Shown here in pieces: positions 14,941 through 25,710 of a DNA stretch of 64,000 nt. The stretch is from an uncultured Collinsella sp. Lineage in GTDB: Bacteria; Actinomycetota; Coriobacteriia; Coriobacteriales; Coriobacteriaceae. Both the position numbers and the translations under genes were made by a program. The number at the start of each line of letters is the position of its first letter. Position 1 is the first letter of the stretch. The notes under the pieces were generated by a model. The model made no database searches and was not told the origin of the DNA. It saw only the letters and a program-made list of their open reading frames with translations. The DNA lies in assembly GCA_902479065.1 (NCBI GenBank), contig CABSNM010000003.1:62001-126000 (forward strand), in the 5' to 3' direction.

Positions 14941-17589
14941 ATGGTGAAAAAGTCACCGGAAAACACTACTCCCGCAATTGTGGACAACGTAGAGGCGCTT
15001 GAGGCCAAGCTCGCTCAGATGCGAGAGGCCCAGGCGCTTTTTGCTACGTACACGCAGGAGCAGGTCGACAAGATCTTCTATGAGGCCGCCATGGCCGCCA
15101 ACAAGGCTCGTATCCCGTTGGCGAAGATGGCCATCGAGGAGACCGGCCGCGGCGTTCTTGAGGACAAGGTCATCAAGAACCACTACGCCGCAGAGTACAT
15201 CTACAACGCTTACAAGAACACCAAGACCTGTGGTGTCCTGGAGCGCGACGAGGCTTACGGCATCACCAAGATCGCCGAGCCCATCGGTATCGTGGGCGCC
15301 GTCATCCCGACGACCAACCCCACCTCCACCGCGATCTTCAAGACGCTGATCTGCCTGAAGACCCGCAACGCCATCATCATCTCCCCGCACCCGGCTGCCG
15401 CCAAGTGCACCATCGCCGCCGCCAAGCTCGTGCTTGACGCCGCCGTCAAGGCCGGCGCCCCCGAGGGCATCATCGGCTGGGTCGATGTCCCCTCCATCGA
15501 GCTGACTAACATGGTCATGCGCGACGTCGACATCATCCTCGCCACCGGTGGCCCGGGCATGGTCAAGGCCGCTTACTCCTCGGGCAAGCCCGCCCTGGGC
15601 GTTGGCGCCGGTAACACCCCGGTCGTCATCGACGACACCGCCGACGTGCTGCTCGCCGTCAACTCCATCATCCACTCCAAGACCTTCGACAACGGCATGA
15701 TCTGCGCTTCCGAGCAGTCCGTGACCGTCATCGACAGCATCTATGACCAGGTTAAGGCCGAGTTCCAGAAGCGCGGCTGCTACTTCGTCAAGCAGGGTGC
15801 CGAGATGGAGGCCCTGCGTGCCGCCATGTTCAAGAACGGCGCCCTCGATCACCGCATCCCCGGCATGGCTGCCGCCAAGATCGCCGAGCTCGCCGGCATC
15901 GAGGTTCCCGCCAAGACCAAGATCCTGATCGCCGAGGTCACCTCCACCGACCCCGCCAAGGAGGAGTTCTCCCACGAGAAGCTCTCCCCGGTCCTGGCCA
16001 TGTACCACGCCAAGGACTTCCAGGAGGCCGTCGACAAGGCCGAGCACCTGGTGCTCGCCGGTGGCCCGGGCCACACCGCCTCTCTGTACGTGCACCCCGC
16101 CCAGGCCGAGAAGATCAGCCTGTTCGAGCACGTCATGAAGGCCTGCCGTATCGTCATCAACACCCCGTCCTCGCACGGCGGCATCGGTGACCTGTACAAC
16201 TTTGGCATGAAGCCGTCTCTGACCCTGGGCTGCGGCTCCTGGGGCGGCAACTCCGTCTCCGAGAACGTTGGGGTGAAGCACTTGATCAACGTTAAGACTG
16301 TGGCCGAGCGCCGTGAGAACATGCTGTGGTTCCGCGCTCCCGAGAAGGTCTACTTCAAGAAGGGTTCCACGCCCGTCGCCCTCGACGAGCTGGGCAACGT
16401 CATGGGCAAGAAGCGCGCCTTCATCGTCACCGACCAGTTCCTCTTCAAGAATGGCAACACCCGCGCCATCGAGGCCAAGCTCGACGAGATGGGCATCGCC
16501 CACGACTGCTTCTACGACGTCGAGCCCGATCCGTCGCTGCAGTGCGCACGTCGCGGCGCCAAGCAGATGGCTCTCTTTGAGCCGGACGTCATCATCGCCG
16601 TCGGCGGCGGCTCCGCTATGGACGCCGGCAAGATCATGTGGATGATGTACGAGCACCCCGAGTGCAAGTTTGAGGACATGGCCATGGACTTCATGGACAT
16701 CCGCAAGCGTATCTTCACCTTCCCCGAGATGGGCAAGAAGGCCTACTTCGTCGCCGTCCCGACCTCTTCGGGCACCGGTTCCGAGTGCACGCCGTTCGCC
16801 ATCATCACCGACAAGGAGACCGGCATCAAGTGGCCGCTCGCCGACTACGCGCTGCTCCCCAACATGGCTATCGTCGACGCCGACAACTGCATGACCGCCC
16901 CGCGCGGCCTGACCGCTGCCTCCGGCATCGACGTCATGACCCACGCCATCGAGTCCTACGTCTCCATCATGGCTTCCGACTACACCAAGGGCCTCTCCGA
17001 GCGCGCTGCCAAGCTCGTCTTCGAGAACCTGCCCTCCAGCTTCACGAACGGCGCCAAGGACCCGCACGCCCGCGAGGAGATGCACAACGCCTCCTGCATG
17101 GCCGGTATGGCCTTCGCCAACGCCTTCCTGGGCCTCAACCACTCCATGGCCCACAAGCTCGGCGCTTTCCATCACCTGCCCCACGGCCTCGCAAACGCTG
17201 TCATCCTGACCCGCGTCATGCGCTACAACGCCGCCGAGGCTCCCGTCAAGATGGGCACCTTCTCCCAGTATCCTTACCCCAACGCGCTGCACAACTACGC
17301 CGAGATGGCCAAGTACTGCGGCATCGAGGGCAAGGACGACAAGGAGGTCTTCGAGAACTTCATCACGAAGCTCGAGGAGCTCAAGGACTTCATCGGCGTC
17401 AAGAAGACCATCGCCGACTACGGTGTTGACGAGCAGTACTTCCTCGACACCCTCGACGAAATGACCGAGCAGGCATTCAACGACCAGTGCACCGGCGCCA
17501 ACCCGCGCTACCCGCTCATGAGCGAGATCAAGGAGCTCTACCTGGACGCCTACTACGGCCGCGAGCCCCAGGATTACGCCGTCTGCTAG
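14941..17589 (+). CDS. adhE: Bifunctional aldehyde-alcohol dehydrogenase AdhE
   Basis: 882-residue fusion that reduces acetyl-CoA to acetaldehyde and then to ethanol, reoxidising two NADH in mixed-acid fermentation. The N-terminal CoA-acylating aldehyde dehydrogenase half (to about residue 440) has GVGAGNTPVVID and the catalytic Cys255 in NGMICASEQS. The C-terminal iron-dependent alcohol dehydrogenase half has AVGGGSAMDAGK, PTSSGTGSECTPFA and the metal-ligand region MTHAIESYVS, then MAHKLGAFHHLPHG. AdhE proteins form spirosome filaments. Codon use is strongly biased to C-ending codons, as expected of a highly expressed gene. Ribosome site AAGGAG. A palindrome at 14820-14847 may be its operator. 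Confidence 0.98.
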   Translation: MVKKSPENTTPAIVDNVEALEAKLAQMREAQALFATYTQEQVDKIFYEAAMAANKARIPLAKMAIEETGRGVLEDKVIKNHYAAEYIYNAYKNTKTCGVLERDEAYGITKIAEPIGIVGAVIPTTNPTSTAIFKTLICLKTRNAIIISPHPAAAKCTIAAAKLVLDAAVKAGAPEGIIGWVDVPSIELTNMVMRDVDIILATGGPGMVKAAYSSGKPALGVGAGNTPVVIDDTADVLLAVNSIIHSKTFDNGMICASEQSVTVIDSIYDQVKAEFQKRGCYFVKQGAEMEALRAAMFKNGALDHRIPGMAAAKIAELAGIEVPAKTKILIAEVTSTDPAKEEFSHEKLSPVLAMYHAKDFQEAVDKAEHLVLAGGPGHTASLYVHPAQAEKISLFEHVMKACRIVINTPSSHGGIGDLYNFGMKPSLTLGCGSWGGNSVSENVGVKHLINVKTVAERRENMLWFRAPEKVYFKKGSTPVALDELGNVMGKKRAFIVTDQFLFKNGNTRAIEAKLDEMGIAHDCFYDVEPDPSLQCARRGAKQMALFEPDVIIAVGGGSAMDAGKIMWMMYEHPECKFEDMAMDFMDIRKRIFTFPEMGKKAYFVAVPTSSGTGSECTPFAIITDKETGIKWPLADYALLPNMAIVDADNCMTAPRGLTAASGIDVMTHAIESYVSIMASDYTKGLSERAAKLVFENLPSSFTNGAKDPHAREEMHNASCMAGMAFANAFLGLNHSMAHKLGAFHHLPHGLANAVILTRVMRYNAAEAPVKMGTFSQYPYPNALHNYAEMAKYCGIEGKDDKEVFENFITKLEELKDFIGVKKTIADYGVDEQYFLDTLDEMTEQAFNDQCTGANPRYPLMSEIKELYLDAYYGREPQDYAVC

Positions 17590-17606
17590 TTTTAGCACGG
17601 TTTTTA

Positions 17607-17645
17607 ACGGCGGGGGTGCACGGGTGTTTCACACACCCCCGCCGT
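17607..17645 (+). terminator. Hairpin after adhE
   Basis: 12-bp GC-rich stem ACGGCGGGGGTG with its complement, followed only by CGCTTCTATC. The weak T run suggests partial termination with readthrough into the kinase-like gene 32 bases on. Confidence 0.6.
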
Positions 17646-17677
17646 CGCTTCTATCGCATCGTTGAAAGGATGCAACC

Positions 17678-18442
17678 ATGCTGCTACCCGATTCCAAGAC
17701 CGAGCTCGTCCGCCGTGGCAACAAGGTCGTTTACGACCTGGGCGACAAGATTGTCAAGGTCTTTAACGAGACCAAGCCTGTCTCCGACGTGTTCAACGAG
17801 GCTTTGAATCTTGCCCGCATCAATGAGTGCGGCATCCGCAGCCCCAAGGCGCTCGAGGTTTCCCAGCTCGAGAACGCCAACGGCTGGGCGCTCGTGACCG
17901 AGAAGGTTCCGGGCACCACCCTTGCCGAGAAGATGACTGCCGAGCCCCAGCGCTTTGGTGAGTACCTCGAGATGTTCGTCGACCTCCAGATCGAGATCCA
18001 CGGCTACACCTCCCCGCTGCTCAACCGTCAGCGCGACAAGTACGCCCGCATGATCGACAGCCTTGATCAGCTCAATGCCACCACGCGCTACAACCTTCAG
18101 GAGCGTCTGGACGGCATGACCAAGGAGTTCAAGGTCTGCCACGGCGACTTCAACCCCTCCAACGTCATCGTCGGCGACGACGGCCAGCTCTATGTGTGCG
18201 ACTGGGCACACGCCACCCAGGGCTCCCCTGCTGCCGACGTTGCCACCACCTACCTGCTCTTTGCCCTCAACAGCAAGGATCAGGCTGAGGCCTACCTGGA
18301 GCTCTACTGCGACCGCGCCGACATGCCCATGCAGGTCGTGCGTCAGTGGACGAGCATCGTCGCCGCTTCCGAGCTCGCTCGTAAGCGCAACGTGAACGAT
18401 GAGTTCCTGAAGAACTGGATCGACGTCGTCGATTATCAGTAA
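17678..18442 (+). CDS. Aminoglycoside phosphotransferase-like (APH) kinase, substrate unknown
   Basis: 254-residue protein of the APH/choline-kinase fold. The N-lobe begins ELVRRGNKVVYDLGDKIVKVF with a candidate ATP-binding Lys. The catalytic loop is CHGDFNPSNVIV (HGDxxxxN) and the metal-binding Asp is in YVCDWAHATQG, followed by ADVATTYLL. Similar proteins phosphorylate small metabolites or sugars; nothing here proves antibiotic resistance. Start ATG with GAAAGGA upstream. It follows adhE by 88 bases across a weak terminator and ends in a strong one, so it may be partly co-expressed with adhE. The substrate cannot be inferred from sequence. Confidence 0.8.
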   Translation: MLLPDSKTELVRRGNKVVYDLGDKIVKVFNETKPVSDVFNEALNLARINECGIRSPKALEVSQLENANGWALVTEKVPGTTLAEKMTAEPQRFGEYLEMFVDLQIEIHGYTSPLLNRQRDKYARMIDSLDQLNATTRYNLQERLDGMTKEFKVCHGDFNPSNVIVGDDGQLYVCDWAHATQGSPAADVATTYLLFALNSKDQAEAYLELYCDRADMPMQVVRQWTSIVAASELARKRNVNDEFLKNWIDVVDYQ

Positions 18443-18476
18443 TATCTGAGCGATTTATTTCGCATCGGAGGCACAA

Positions 18477-18516
18477 GGAAAACCCCGCAGCTCGCATGGG
18501 CTGTGGGGTTTTCCTT
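18477..18516 (+). terminator. Terminator of the kinase-like gene
   Basis: Stem AAAACCCCGCAGC with its complement and a short loop, then TTTTCCTTTT on the plus strand. It faces the proS terminator. Confidence 0.88.
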
Positions 18517-18540
18517 TTAGATATCGAGGATGCCACAAGA

Positions 18541-18588
18541 TAAAAGGACGGCCCCGCATCTCCCCGATCTGGAGAAATGCGGGGCCGT
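18541..18588 (-). terminator. Terminator of the pyrH-to-proS operon
   Basis: A 12-bp stem ACGGCCCCGCAT plus an inner CTCC/GGAG helix is followed on the minus strand by CCTTTTA. It lies 33 bases after the proS stop. Confidence 0.88.
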
Positions 18589-18620
18589 ACCGTATATCGA
18601 ACTACAAGCGAAATCGTCGA

Positions 18621-20342
<1,722 letters not shown>

Positions 20343-21425
20343 TTACTTCTCCTCAATAAGTTTGTCGACCTCGGCCATCAGCGCGTCGACAATTTGATCC
20401 TCAGCTACTTTACCAATGATCTGGCCATGCGAAAAGAGCAGGCCCTGACCTCGTCCGCAGGCAACGCCCAAGTCGGCGTCAGAGGCCTCGCCGGGGCCAT
20501 TGACCGCGCATCCCATAACGGCGATCGAAAGCGGCGCGGAGTAGTTCTTAAGCCGCTCGGTGACCTCCTCGGCGATGGGAATGAGGTTAACCTGGCAGCG
20601 GGCACACGTGGGGCACGAGACAATCTCGGGACCACGGCGACGCAGGCCCAGCGACTGCAAAATTCCCCAGGCGACCAGCGGCTCCTCAACCGGATCGGCC
20701 GTGAGAGAGACGCGCATGGTGTCACCGATACCCTCAGACAGCAGAATACCAAGGCCCACCGAGCTCTTAATGGTGCCCTGAAGCTTGGTACCCGCCTCGG
20801 TAACGCCCAGGTGAAGCGGAACGTGGGGAATCTCACGCGACAGGGCTCGATAGGTATCGAGCGTCGTTTGCACGCTATGGGCCTTGGCCGAAAGCACAAT
20901 GTTCGTAAAGCCGCGGTCCTCAAAGTGCTTGACGAAGCGCTCGCTCGACATCACGAGCTTTTCGGGCTGCGTGAGGTCTTCGCGCTCGGCGATATCCTGC
21001 TCAAGCGAGCCCGCGTTCACGCCAATGCGAATCGCGCACCCAGCGGCGCCCGCGGCATCGATCACGGCATCGACCTTGGCCCAATCGCCAATGTTGCCGG
21101 GATTGATGCGGAGCTTGGCGGCACCGGCCTCCACAGCGCCAATGGCCAGCTTGTGGTTAAAGTGGATATCGGCAACGATTGGCACCGGAGACTCGGCACA
21201 GATGGTGCGGAAACCCTCAAGCGCGGCCTCAGTGGGCACGCTCACACGCACGATATCGCAGCCAGCCTGCGCCAACGCGCACACTTGCGCAAGTGTTGCC
21301 TGGGCATCAGCGGTATCGGTGCAGGTCATGGATTGGACCACCACCGGCGCACCGCCACCGATCTGCACACCGCCCACATGCACGGGGCGAGTCAAATCGC
21401 GAGGCAAAGGATGGGATAAAGACAA
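20343..21425 (-). CDS. ispG: 4-hydroxy-3-methylbut-2-enyl diphosphate synthase (flavodoxin)
   Basis: 360-residue 4Fe-4S enzyme of the MEP pathway, reductively opening MEcPP to HMBPP. N-terminal TIM-barrel part with VVVQSMTCTDTADAQAT. C-terminal iron-sulfur part with CPTCARCQVNL and the Glu/Cys-containing AVMGCAVNGPGEASDADLG. The start is TTG 21423-21425, chosen for GGGGAG 8 bases upstream and because the family begins near here; there is no in-frame ATG that would not overlap rseP. It lies between rseP and proS in an operon that also holds dxr, the second enzyme of the same pathway. Confidence 0.95.
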   Translation of the reverse strand: MSLSHPLPRDLTRPVHVGGVQIGGGAPVVVQSMTCTDTADAQATLAQVCALAQAGCDIVRVSVPTEAALEGFRTICAESPVPIVADIHFNHKLAIGAVEAGAAKLRINPGNIGDWAKVDAVIDAAGAAGCAIRIGVNAGSLEQDIAEREDLTQPEKLVMSSERFVKHFEDRGFTNIVLSAKAHSVQTTLDTYRALSREIPHVPLHLGVTEAGTKLQGTIKSSVGLGILLSEGIGDTMRVSLTADPVEEPLVAWGILQSLGLRRRGPEIVSCPTCARCQVNLIPIAEEVTERLKNYSAPLSIAVMGCAVNGPGEASDADLGVACGRGQGLLFSHGQIIGKVAEDQIVDALMAEVDKLIEEK

Positions 21426-21438
21426 TCCAAACACTCCC

Positions 21439-22800
21439 CTACAGAATAAATCGAAGGATGTCGGAACGAAGCATATAGACAAACAGCAGCGCAAAGAGCG
21501 CGATGCCCACATAGCTCACAATCGTCTGGACCTTGAGCGGAAGCTCGCGGCCCACAATCTTTTGAATGATCTCGATGACCAGCTTGCCGCCATCGAGTGG
21601 TGGGATGGGCAGCAGGTTCATAAAGCCAAGCGAGAACGAAATGAGGGCGGCAAACGAAAGGAACGTGGCAGGACCGGCAGCAGCAGCCTGTGAGGACATA
21701 ACGCTAATACCCACGATCGAAGAAGACTGATCGAGAATCTCCATCGTATGCTGCGGCTGGAGCAGGCGCATCACGCCCTCCGCGGTCTGCACAACATAGG
21801 AGAATGACAGACGCGCCGAGGTGATGGGGTCCAAACGGACTACCTGCGTAGAGGCATACACACCTAGGCGCTCGTCCTCTTTGAGCGCAACCGTGGTCGA
21901 ATGCTGCTTGCCGTCACGCTCGTACTCGATGGCGATATCGTCCTTACCGGCGGCCTTGCCGATGGCATCGTAAACGTTCATCCATGTGGAGCACGATACA
22001 CCGTCAACCGAAAGGATCGCATCACCAGCCTCGATACCTGCCTTGGCGGCAATAGACCCCTCGTCAACCTGACCGATCACGTTGGTATCCATCGGCACGG
22101 TGACACCCGCAATAGAGTAGATGCTCATAAGCAGCAAAAAGCCCGTCAGGATATTGACGAGAATGCCCGCGAGCAGCATAAAGGCGCGCTTGAGAAAACC
22201 CTGGCCCAGATAGGTATGCGAACGCTCTTGCGCAAGGAACTCGGCTTCGCCGCACGGCAGCTCCCACACATCGCCCTCGGCAGTTGAATGTTCGCGATCG
22301 AACCGGCGGCCGTCAAAGGTGGTGTAGCCTGCCGCGTCTCGCGGCAGCGTCTGATACTTGGTGGGATAGTAGCTCGGCGAGGGCTTCTCCCCTTCCTCAT
22401 ACCAAGGCGCGATAGAGCCCCAACCCAAGAGCAAGGCGCATGCCTCGAGCACGACCTCCTCGGATAGCTCGAGCTCGGCGGCAAGGTCGGCCACGGTCAC
22501 GCGACCATGACGATAGATAGCCGCGAGCACGCGATCGGCGCACGAGACGTCGGTCGGATCCATACCGCAGATGGCAGCGTAGCCACCCAGCAGCAGCGGG
22601 GTCACGCCAAACTTGGTTCCAATGCGACGTGACGTGTAATGGATGTCAAAGCGGCACGGCAGGCCCAAAAAGAACTCGGTCACACGGACGCCGCAGGCAC
22701 GCGCCGCCAAAAAGTGGCCGCCCTCGTGCAAAAACACGAGGACGGAAAGCATCAGCAGGCCCCAAAAGACCGATGAGAGAACGCTCAGAACAGTATCCAT
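21439..22800 (-). CDS. rseP: RseP-type site-2 protease with inserted winged-helix-like segment
   Basis: 453-residue intramembrane metalloprotease that cuts transmembrane regulators. The catalytic HEGGHFLAA is in the first helix and the second motif NLLPIPPLDGGK is near the C-terminus. A PDZ domain (about residues 235-310, VIGQVDEGSIAAKAGIEAGDAIL) lies between them. Unusual: about 100 residues after GGYAAICGMDP, carrying a segment that reads like a winged helix (DRVLAAIYRHGRVTVADLAA, then LELSEEVVLEACALLLGWG), where typical RseP proteins have a short loop. Start taken as ATG 22798-22800; a TTG five codons upstream is too close to AAGGA. It lies between dxr and ispG. Confidence 0.9.
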   Translation of the reverse strand: MDTVLSVLSSVFWGLLMLSVLVFLHEGGHFLAARACGVRVTEFFLGLPCRFDIHYTSRRIGTKFGVTPLLLGGYAAICGMDPTDVSCADRVLAAIYRHGRVTVADLAAELELSEEVVLEACALLLGWGSIAPWYEEGEKPSPSYYPTKYQTLPRDAAGYTTFDGRRFDREHSTAEGDVWELPCGEAEFLAQERSHTYLGQGFLKRAFMLLAGILVNILTGFLLLMSIYSIAGVTVPMDTNVIGQVDEGSIAAKAGIEAGDAILSVDGVSCSTWMNVYDAIGKAAGKDDIAIEYERDGKQHSTTVALKEDERLGVYASTQVVRLDPITSARLSFSYVVQTAEGVMRLLQPQHTMEILDQSSSIVGISVMSSQAAAAGPATFLSFAALISFSLGFMNLLPIPPLDGGKLVIEIIQKIVGRELPLKVQTIVSYVGIALFALLFVYMLRSDILRFIL

Positions 22801-22825
22801 AAAACGAAAAAGCAATCCTTATGGG

Positions 22826-24013
22826 TTAGGAACGGGTTGCGGCGAGCACCTGCGCAGCCTTTTCACGCGCCCACGCATCGATGTCGCGAAGCTGCTCAAA
22901 CGAATCGACCGCCTGCATATCGTGGGCATCCATGCAGGATTCCACAATGCGATCGATATCGGTAAAGCTGCAGCCATCGTGCAGGAAGGCATCGACGGCG
23001 ACCTCGTTGGCGGCATTGAGCACGCACGGCATGGTGCCACCCGTCTTGCCGGCACGTTCGGCCAGTGCCAGACAGCGGAAGGTATCCATGTCGGCAGCAT
23101 CAAACGTGAGCTGCCCCAGCTCGCGGAAATCGATACGAGGCGCCGGGGTATCCCAACGCTCGGGATACGAGAACGCGAACTGGATGGGAATACGCATGTC
23201 GGAAGCACCGAGATGCGCCATCACGGAGCCGTCGGCAAACTCGACCATAGAGTGAATCTTGGACTGACGCTGCACGACCACGTTAATGAAATCGAGGTCG
23301 CAGTTAAACAGATGCATGGCCTCAATGCGCTCCAGGCCCTTGTTCATGAGGGTGGCGGAGTCGATGGTGATCTTGGCGCCCATGGCCCACGTGGGATGTG
23401 CGAGGGCATCGGCACGCGTCACGCGATTGAGCTCGTCGCGCGTGCGGCCAAAGAACGGACCGCCCGAGCAGGTGAGCCAAATACAATGAGCCTCGCGCGG
23501 GTCCTCCCCCAGATAGCACTGGTAGATGGCGGAGTGCTCAGAGTCGACTGGAATAAGCTGGCCCGGTTGCGCCAACGGCATAAGCAAGTCGCCACCGACG
23601 ACGAGGGACTCCTTGTTGGCAAGAGCAAGGCGCTTATTTGAGGTCAAGGCCGCATGGCTCGCCTCGAGACCAGCGGCGCCCACAATAGCAACGAGCACGC
23701 AGTCGACATCGTCGCGACGCGCGAGCTCGCAAACCGCCTGCGCGCCAAGGCCAAGCTTCGTTCCCTCGGGCAACTCCTGCAGCACGGCGTCATCGCCATG
23801 AGCGACATCGGCCACGGCAACCGCCGGAACCGAGAACTCGCGGGCAGCGGCAACAAGCTCGGAGGTGCTGGAGTTAACGGACAGCGCCGTCACCTGCAGG
23901 CGATCGGCATGCTGGCGGCACACATCGAGCGCCTGGGTGCCGATGGAGCCCGTGCAACCCAGGATGGCAACACGGAGGCGTCCATCGGGGCCATACGTCG
24001 TCTGGAATGACAT
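22826..24013 (-). CDS. dxr: 1-deoxy-D-xylulose 5-phosphate reductoisomerase
   Basis: 395-residue NADPH enzyme forming MEP, the committed step of the non-mevalonate isoprenoid pathway. The Rossmann motif VAILGCTGSIGTQALDV is at the N-terminus. The metal-binding and substrate region is IPVDSEHSAIYQCY, followed by LTCSGGPFFG and ATMGAKI-type WAMGAKITIDSATLMNKGLE. Its ATG overlaps the cdsA stop by one base (TAATG). The operon places it beside uppS and ispG, which supply undecaprenyl diphosphate for the wall. Confidence 0.97.
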   Translation of the reverse strand: MSFQTTYGPDGRLRVAILGCTGSIGTQALDVCRQHADRLQVTALSVNSSTSELVAAAREFSVPAVAVADVAHGDDAVLQELPEGTKLGLGAQAVCELARRDDVDCVLVAIVGAAGLEASHAALTSNKRLALANKESLVVGGDLLMPLAQPGQLIPVDSEHSAIYQCYLGEDPREAHCIWLTCSGGPFFGRTRDELNRVTRADALAHPTWAMGAKITIDSATLMNKGLERIEAMHLFNCDLDFINVVVQRQSKIHSMVEFADGSVMAHLGASDMRIPIQFAFSYPERWDTPAPRIDFRELGQLTFDAADMDTFRCLALAERAGKTGGTMPCVLNAANEVAVDAFLHDGCSFTDIDRIVESCMDAHDMQAVDSFEQLRDIDAWAREKAAQVLAATRS

Positions 24014-24912
24014 TACAGCACGCCTCCGATCATCAGCATCAGCTGCGCGGTGATGCAGCCGAAGATAAGCGAATCGCTACGATCGAGCATGCCGCCGTGG
24101 CCCGGGATAAGGTTGCCGGAATCCTTGACGCCCACACCGCGCTTGATGCGCGACTCGATGAGGTCGCCGATAACGCCCAGAACGGACACGACCACGCCGC
24201 ACAGCAGCGCATAGGGCAGGCTGAGCTTGTAGAAGTGCGTCGCCCACAGGATGAGCCAAATCAAAACCGAGCCCAGGATGCCGCCGACAAACCCCTCCCA
24301 GCTCTTTTTGGGAGAGATCTTGGGAACCATCTTGTGCTGGCCGATACGGCTACCCACGATGTAGGCAAACGAATCGGAGACCCAAAGGGACGCGCAAACG
24401 CCCACCGAAAGCAGGGCGCCGGCAAAACCGGGCACGGCATCGCGCAGCAGCACGATAGCCGACAGCATAAAGCCAGTGTAGATGGGACCCATGAGCGTCA
24501 CGGCCACATCAGAGATGCGGGTACGCGGCGACCAAACATACCAAATGCCCACAGCGAGCATCAGGGCAAAAAGCAGGGCATTCAGCAACATCGAATCGCC
24601 CAACGCCGACAGCGGAAAGAGTACGGCGGCAGCGATACCCATGCGCTCGTTAGCCATCTTGCCATCGAGCCTCGTCATACGGAAAAACTCATAGCAGCAC
24701 AGACCGCTCATGACAGAAACAAAGATGGCCGTGGGCACAATACCCAAAACCAGGCACAGGATAAAGACAACGGCATAGACGATACCGGCGGCGGCACGGG
24801 TGATAAAGCCGGCAAGCCACGAACCGGTGCCATTCTTCGCTGCGGGCGCTCCCGCAGCGACAGCCTTGCGCTCAGATGTCTTGGGAGCAATTGCCTTGGG
24901 ACGATCGGACAC
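24013..24912 (-). CDS. cdsA: Phosphatidate cytidylyltransferase
   Basis: 299-residue polytopic membrane enzyme making CDP-diacylglycerol from phosphatidic acid and CTP. Several hydrophobic helices precede the C-terminal signature region with KKSWEGFVGGILGSV and GDLIESRIKRGVGVKDSGNLIPGHGGMLDRSDS, which matches the CDS signature. The first 30 residues are polar and Ala/Lys-rich, so an N-terminal cytoplasmic tail is likely. It lies between uppS and dxr with minimal spacing, the common bacterial order. Confidence 0.96.
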   Translation of the reverse strand: MSDRPKAIAPKTSERKAVAAGAPAAKNGTGSWLAGFITRAAAGIVYAVVFILCLVLGIVPTAIFVSVMSGLCCYEFFRMTRLDGKMANERMGIAAAVLFPLSALGDSMLLNALLFALMLAVGIWYVWSPRTRISDVAVTLMGPIYTGFMLSAIVLLRDAVPGFAGALLSVGVCASLWVSDSFAYIVGSRIGQHKMVPKISPKKSWEGFVGGILGSVLIWLILWATHFYKLSLPYALLCGVVVSVLGVIGDLIESRIKRGVGVKDSGNLIPGHGGMLDRSDSLIFGCITAQLMLMIGGVL

Positions 24913-24914
24913 GA

Positions 24915-25709
24915 TTAAGCCTCCTCGGTCTTGCTCAGACCACCAAACCTACGGTCACGGCCCTGATAGGCCAAAATGGCGTCGACAAGGCCCCAACGAT
25001 CAAAGTCGGGCCAATAGGTATCGGTGACGTAGAATTCGGAATAAGCCACCTGCCACAGCAGATAGTTCGAAAGGCGCAGCTCACCAGAAGTGCGAATCAC
25101 AAGCTCAGGATCGGGAAGGCCAGCGGTATAGAGGTGGGAAGCCACCATGTCGTCATCAATTGCGCCAGGATCGATCTTACCGGCGGCAGCGTCGAGTGCG
25201 ATCTGACGGACAGCGCGGGTAATCTCGGCACGCGCGCCGTAGTTGACGGCAAGCGCCAGCGTCATGCCGGTGTGATTGGCGCACTCGGCAAGACCTCGCT
25301 CAAAGACATCGCGGGTCTTCTTAGGCAGTGCGGAAATATCGCCCAAAAAGACAACGCGAACGTTTTCGCGCTTAAGCAGCGGCAACTCATCGATAAACGT
25401 CTTGGCAAACAAATGCATCAAAACGTTGACCTCGTGCTGCGGACGATTCCAGTTTTCGGTGGAAAACGCATAGGCCGAAAGGACGTCGACACCCAAGCGC
25501 ACGCATGCGGTAATGATCTCGCGCAGGGAGACGATACCCGCCTTGTGGCCCTCGGTGCGTGCAAGACCGCGCGACGTGGCCCAACGACCGTTACCGTCCA
25601 TGATGCACGAGATATGGTGCGGAATGTTATTAAGGTCAAGGTCGGAAAAACCGACGCCCGCAGGGGCGTCGGCAAAGTACTCGACCAGTTTATGCTCGTC
25701 GTATTGCAC
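24915..25709 (-). CDS. uppS: Undecaprenyl diphosphate synthase
   Basis: 264-residue cis-prenyltransferase. The catalytic Asp lies in ISCIMDGNGRWATSRGL, followed by GHKAGIVSLREII, AYAFSTENWNRP and the C-terminal ELVIRTSGELRLSNYLLWQVAYSEF, the full family pattern. It extends farnesyl diphosphate to the C55 lipid carrier for peptidoglycan. It sits between frr and cdsA, with 2 bases to cdsA. Confidence 0.97.
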   Translation of the reverse strand: MQYDEHKLVEYFADAPAGVGFSDLDLNNIPHHISCIMDGNGRWATSRGLARTEGHKAGIVSLREIITACVRLGVDVLSAYAFSTENWNRPQHEVNVLMHLFAKTFIDELPLLKRENVRVVFLGDISALPKKTRDVFERGLAECANHTGMTLALAVNYGARAEITRAVRQIALDAAAGKIDPGAIDDDMVASHLYTAGLPDPELVIRTSGELRLSNYLLWQVAYSEFYVTDTYWPDFDRWGLVDAILAYQGRDRRFGGLSKTEEA

Positions 25710-25710
25710 C

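Noticed and set aside
14953..17598. An 881-codon open frame antisense to adhE
   Set aside because: Composition is a mirror of the biased adhE codons (rich in Gly, Leu, Val, Asp, His), with no domain and no ribosome site. AdhE itself is fully conserved on the plus strand.
17678..18442. Calling the APH-like gene an aminoglycoside resistance gene
   Set aside because: The fold is shared by many metabolic kinases, and core-genome position next to adhE gives no support for resistance.
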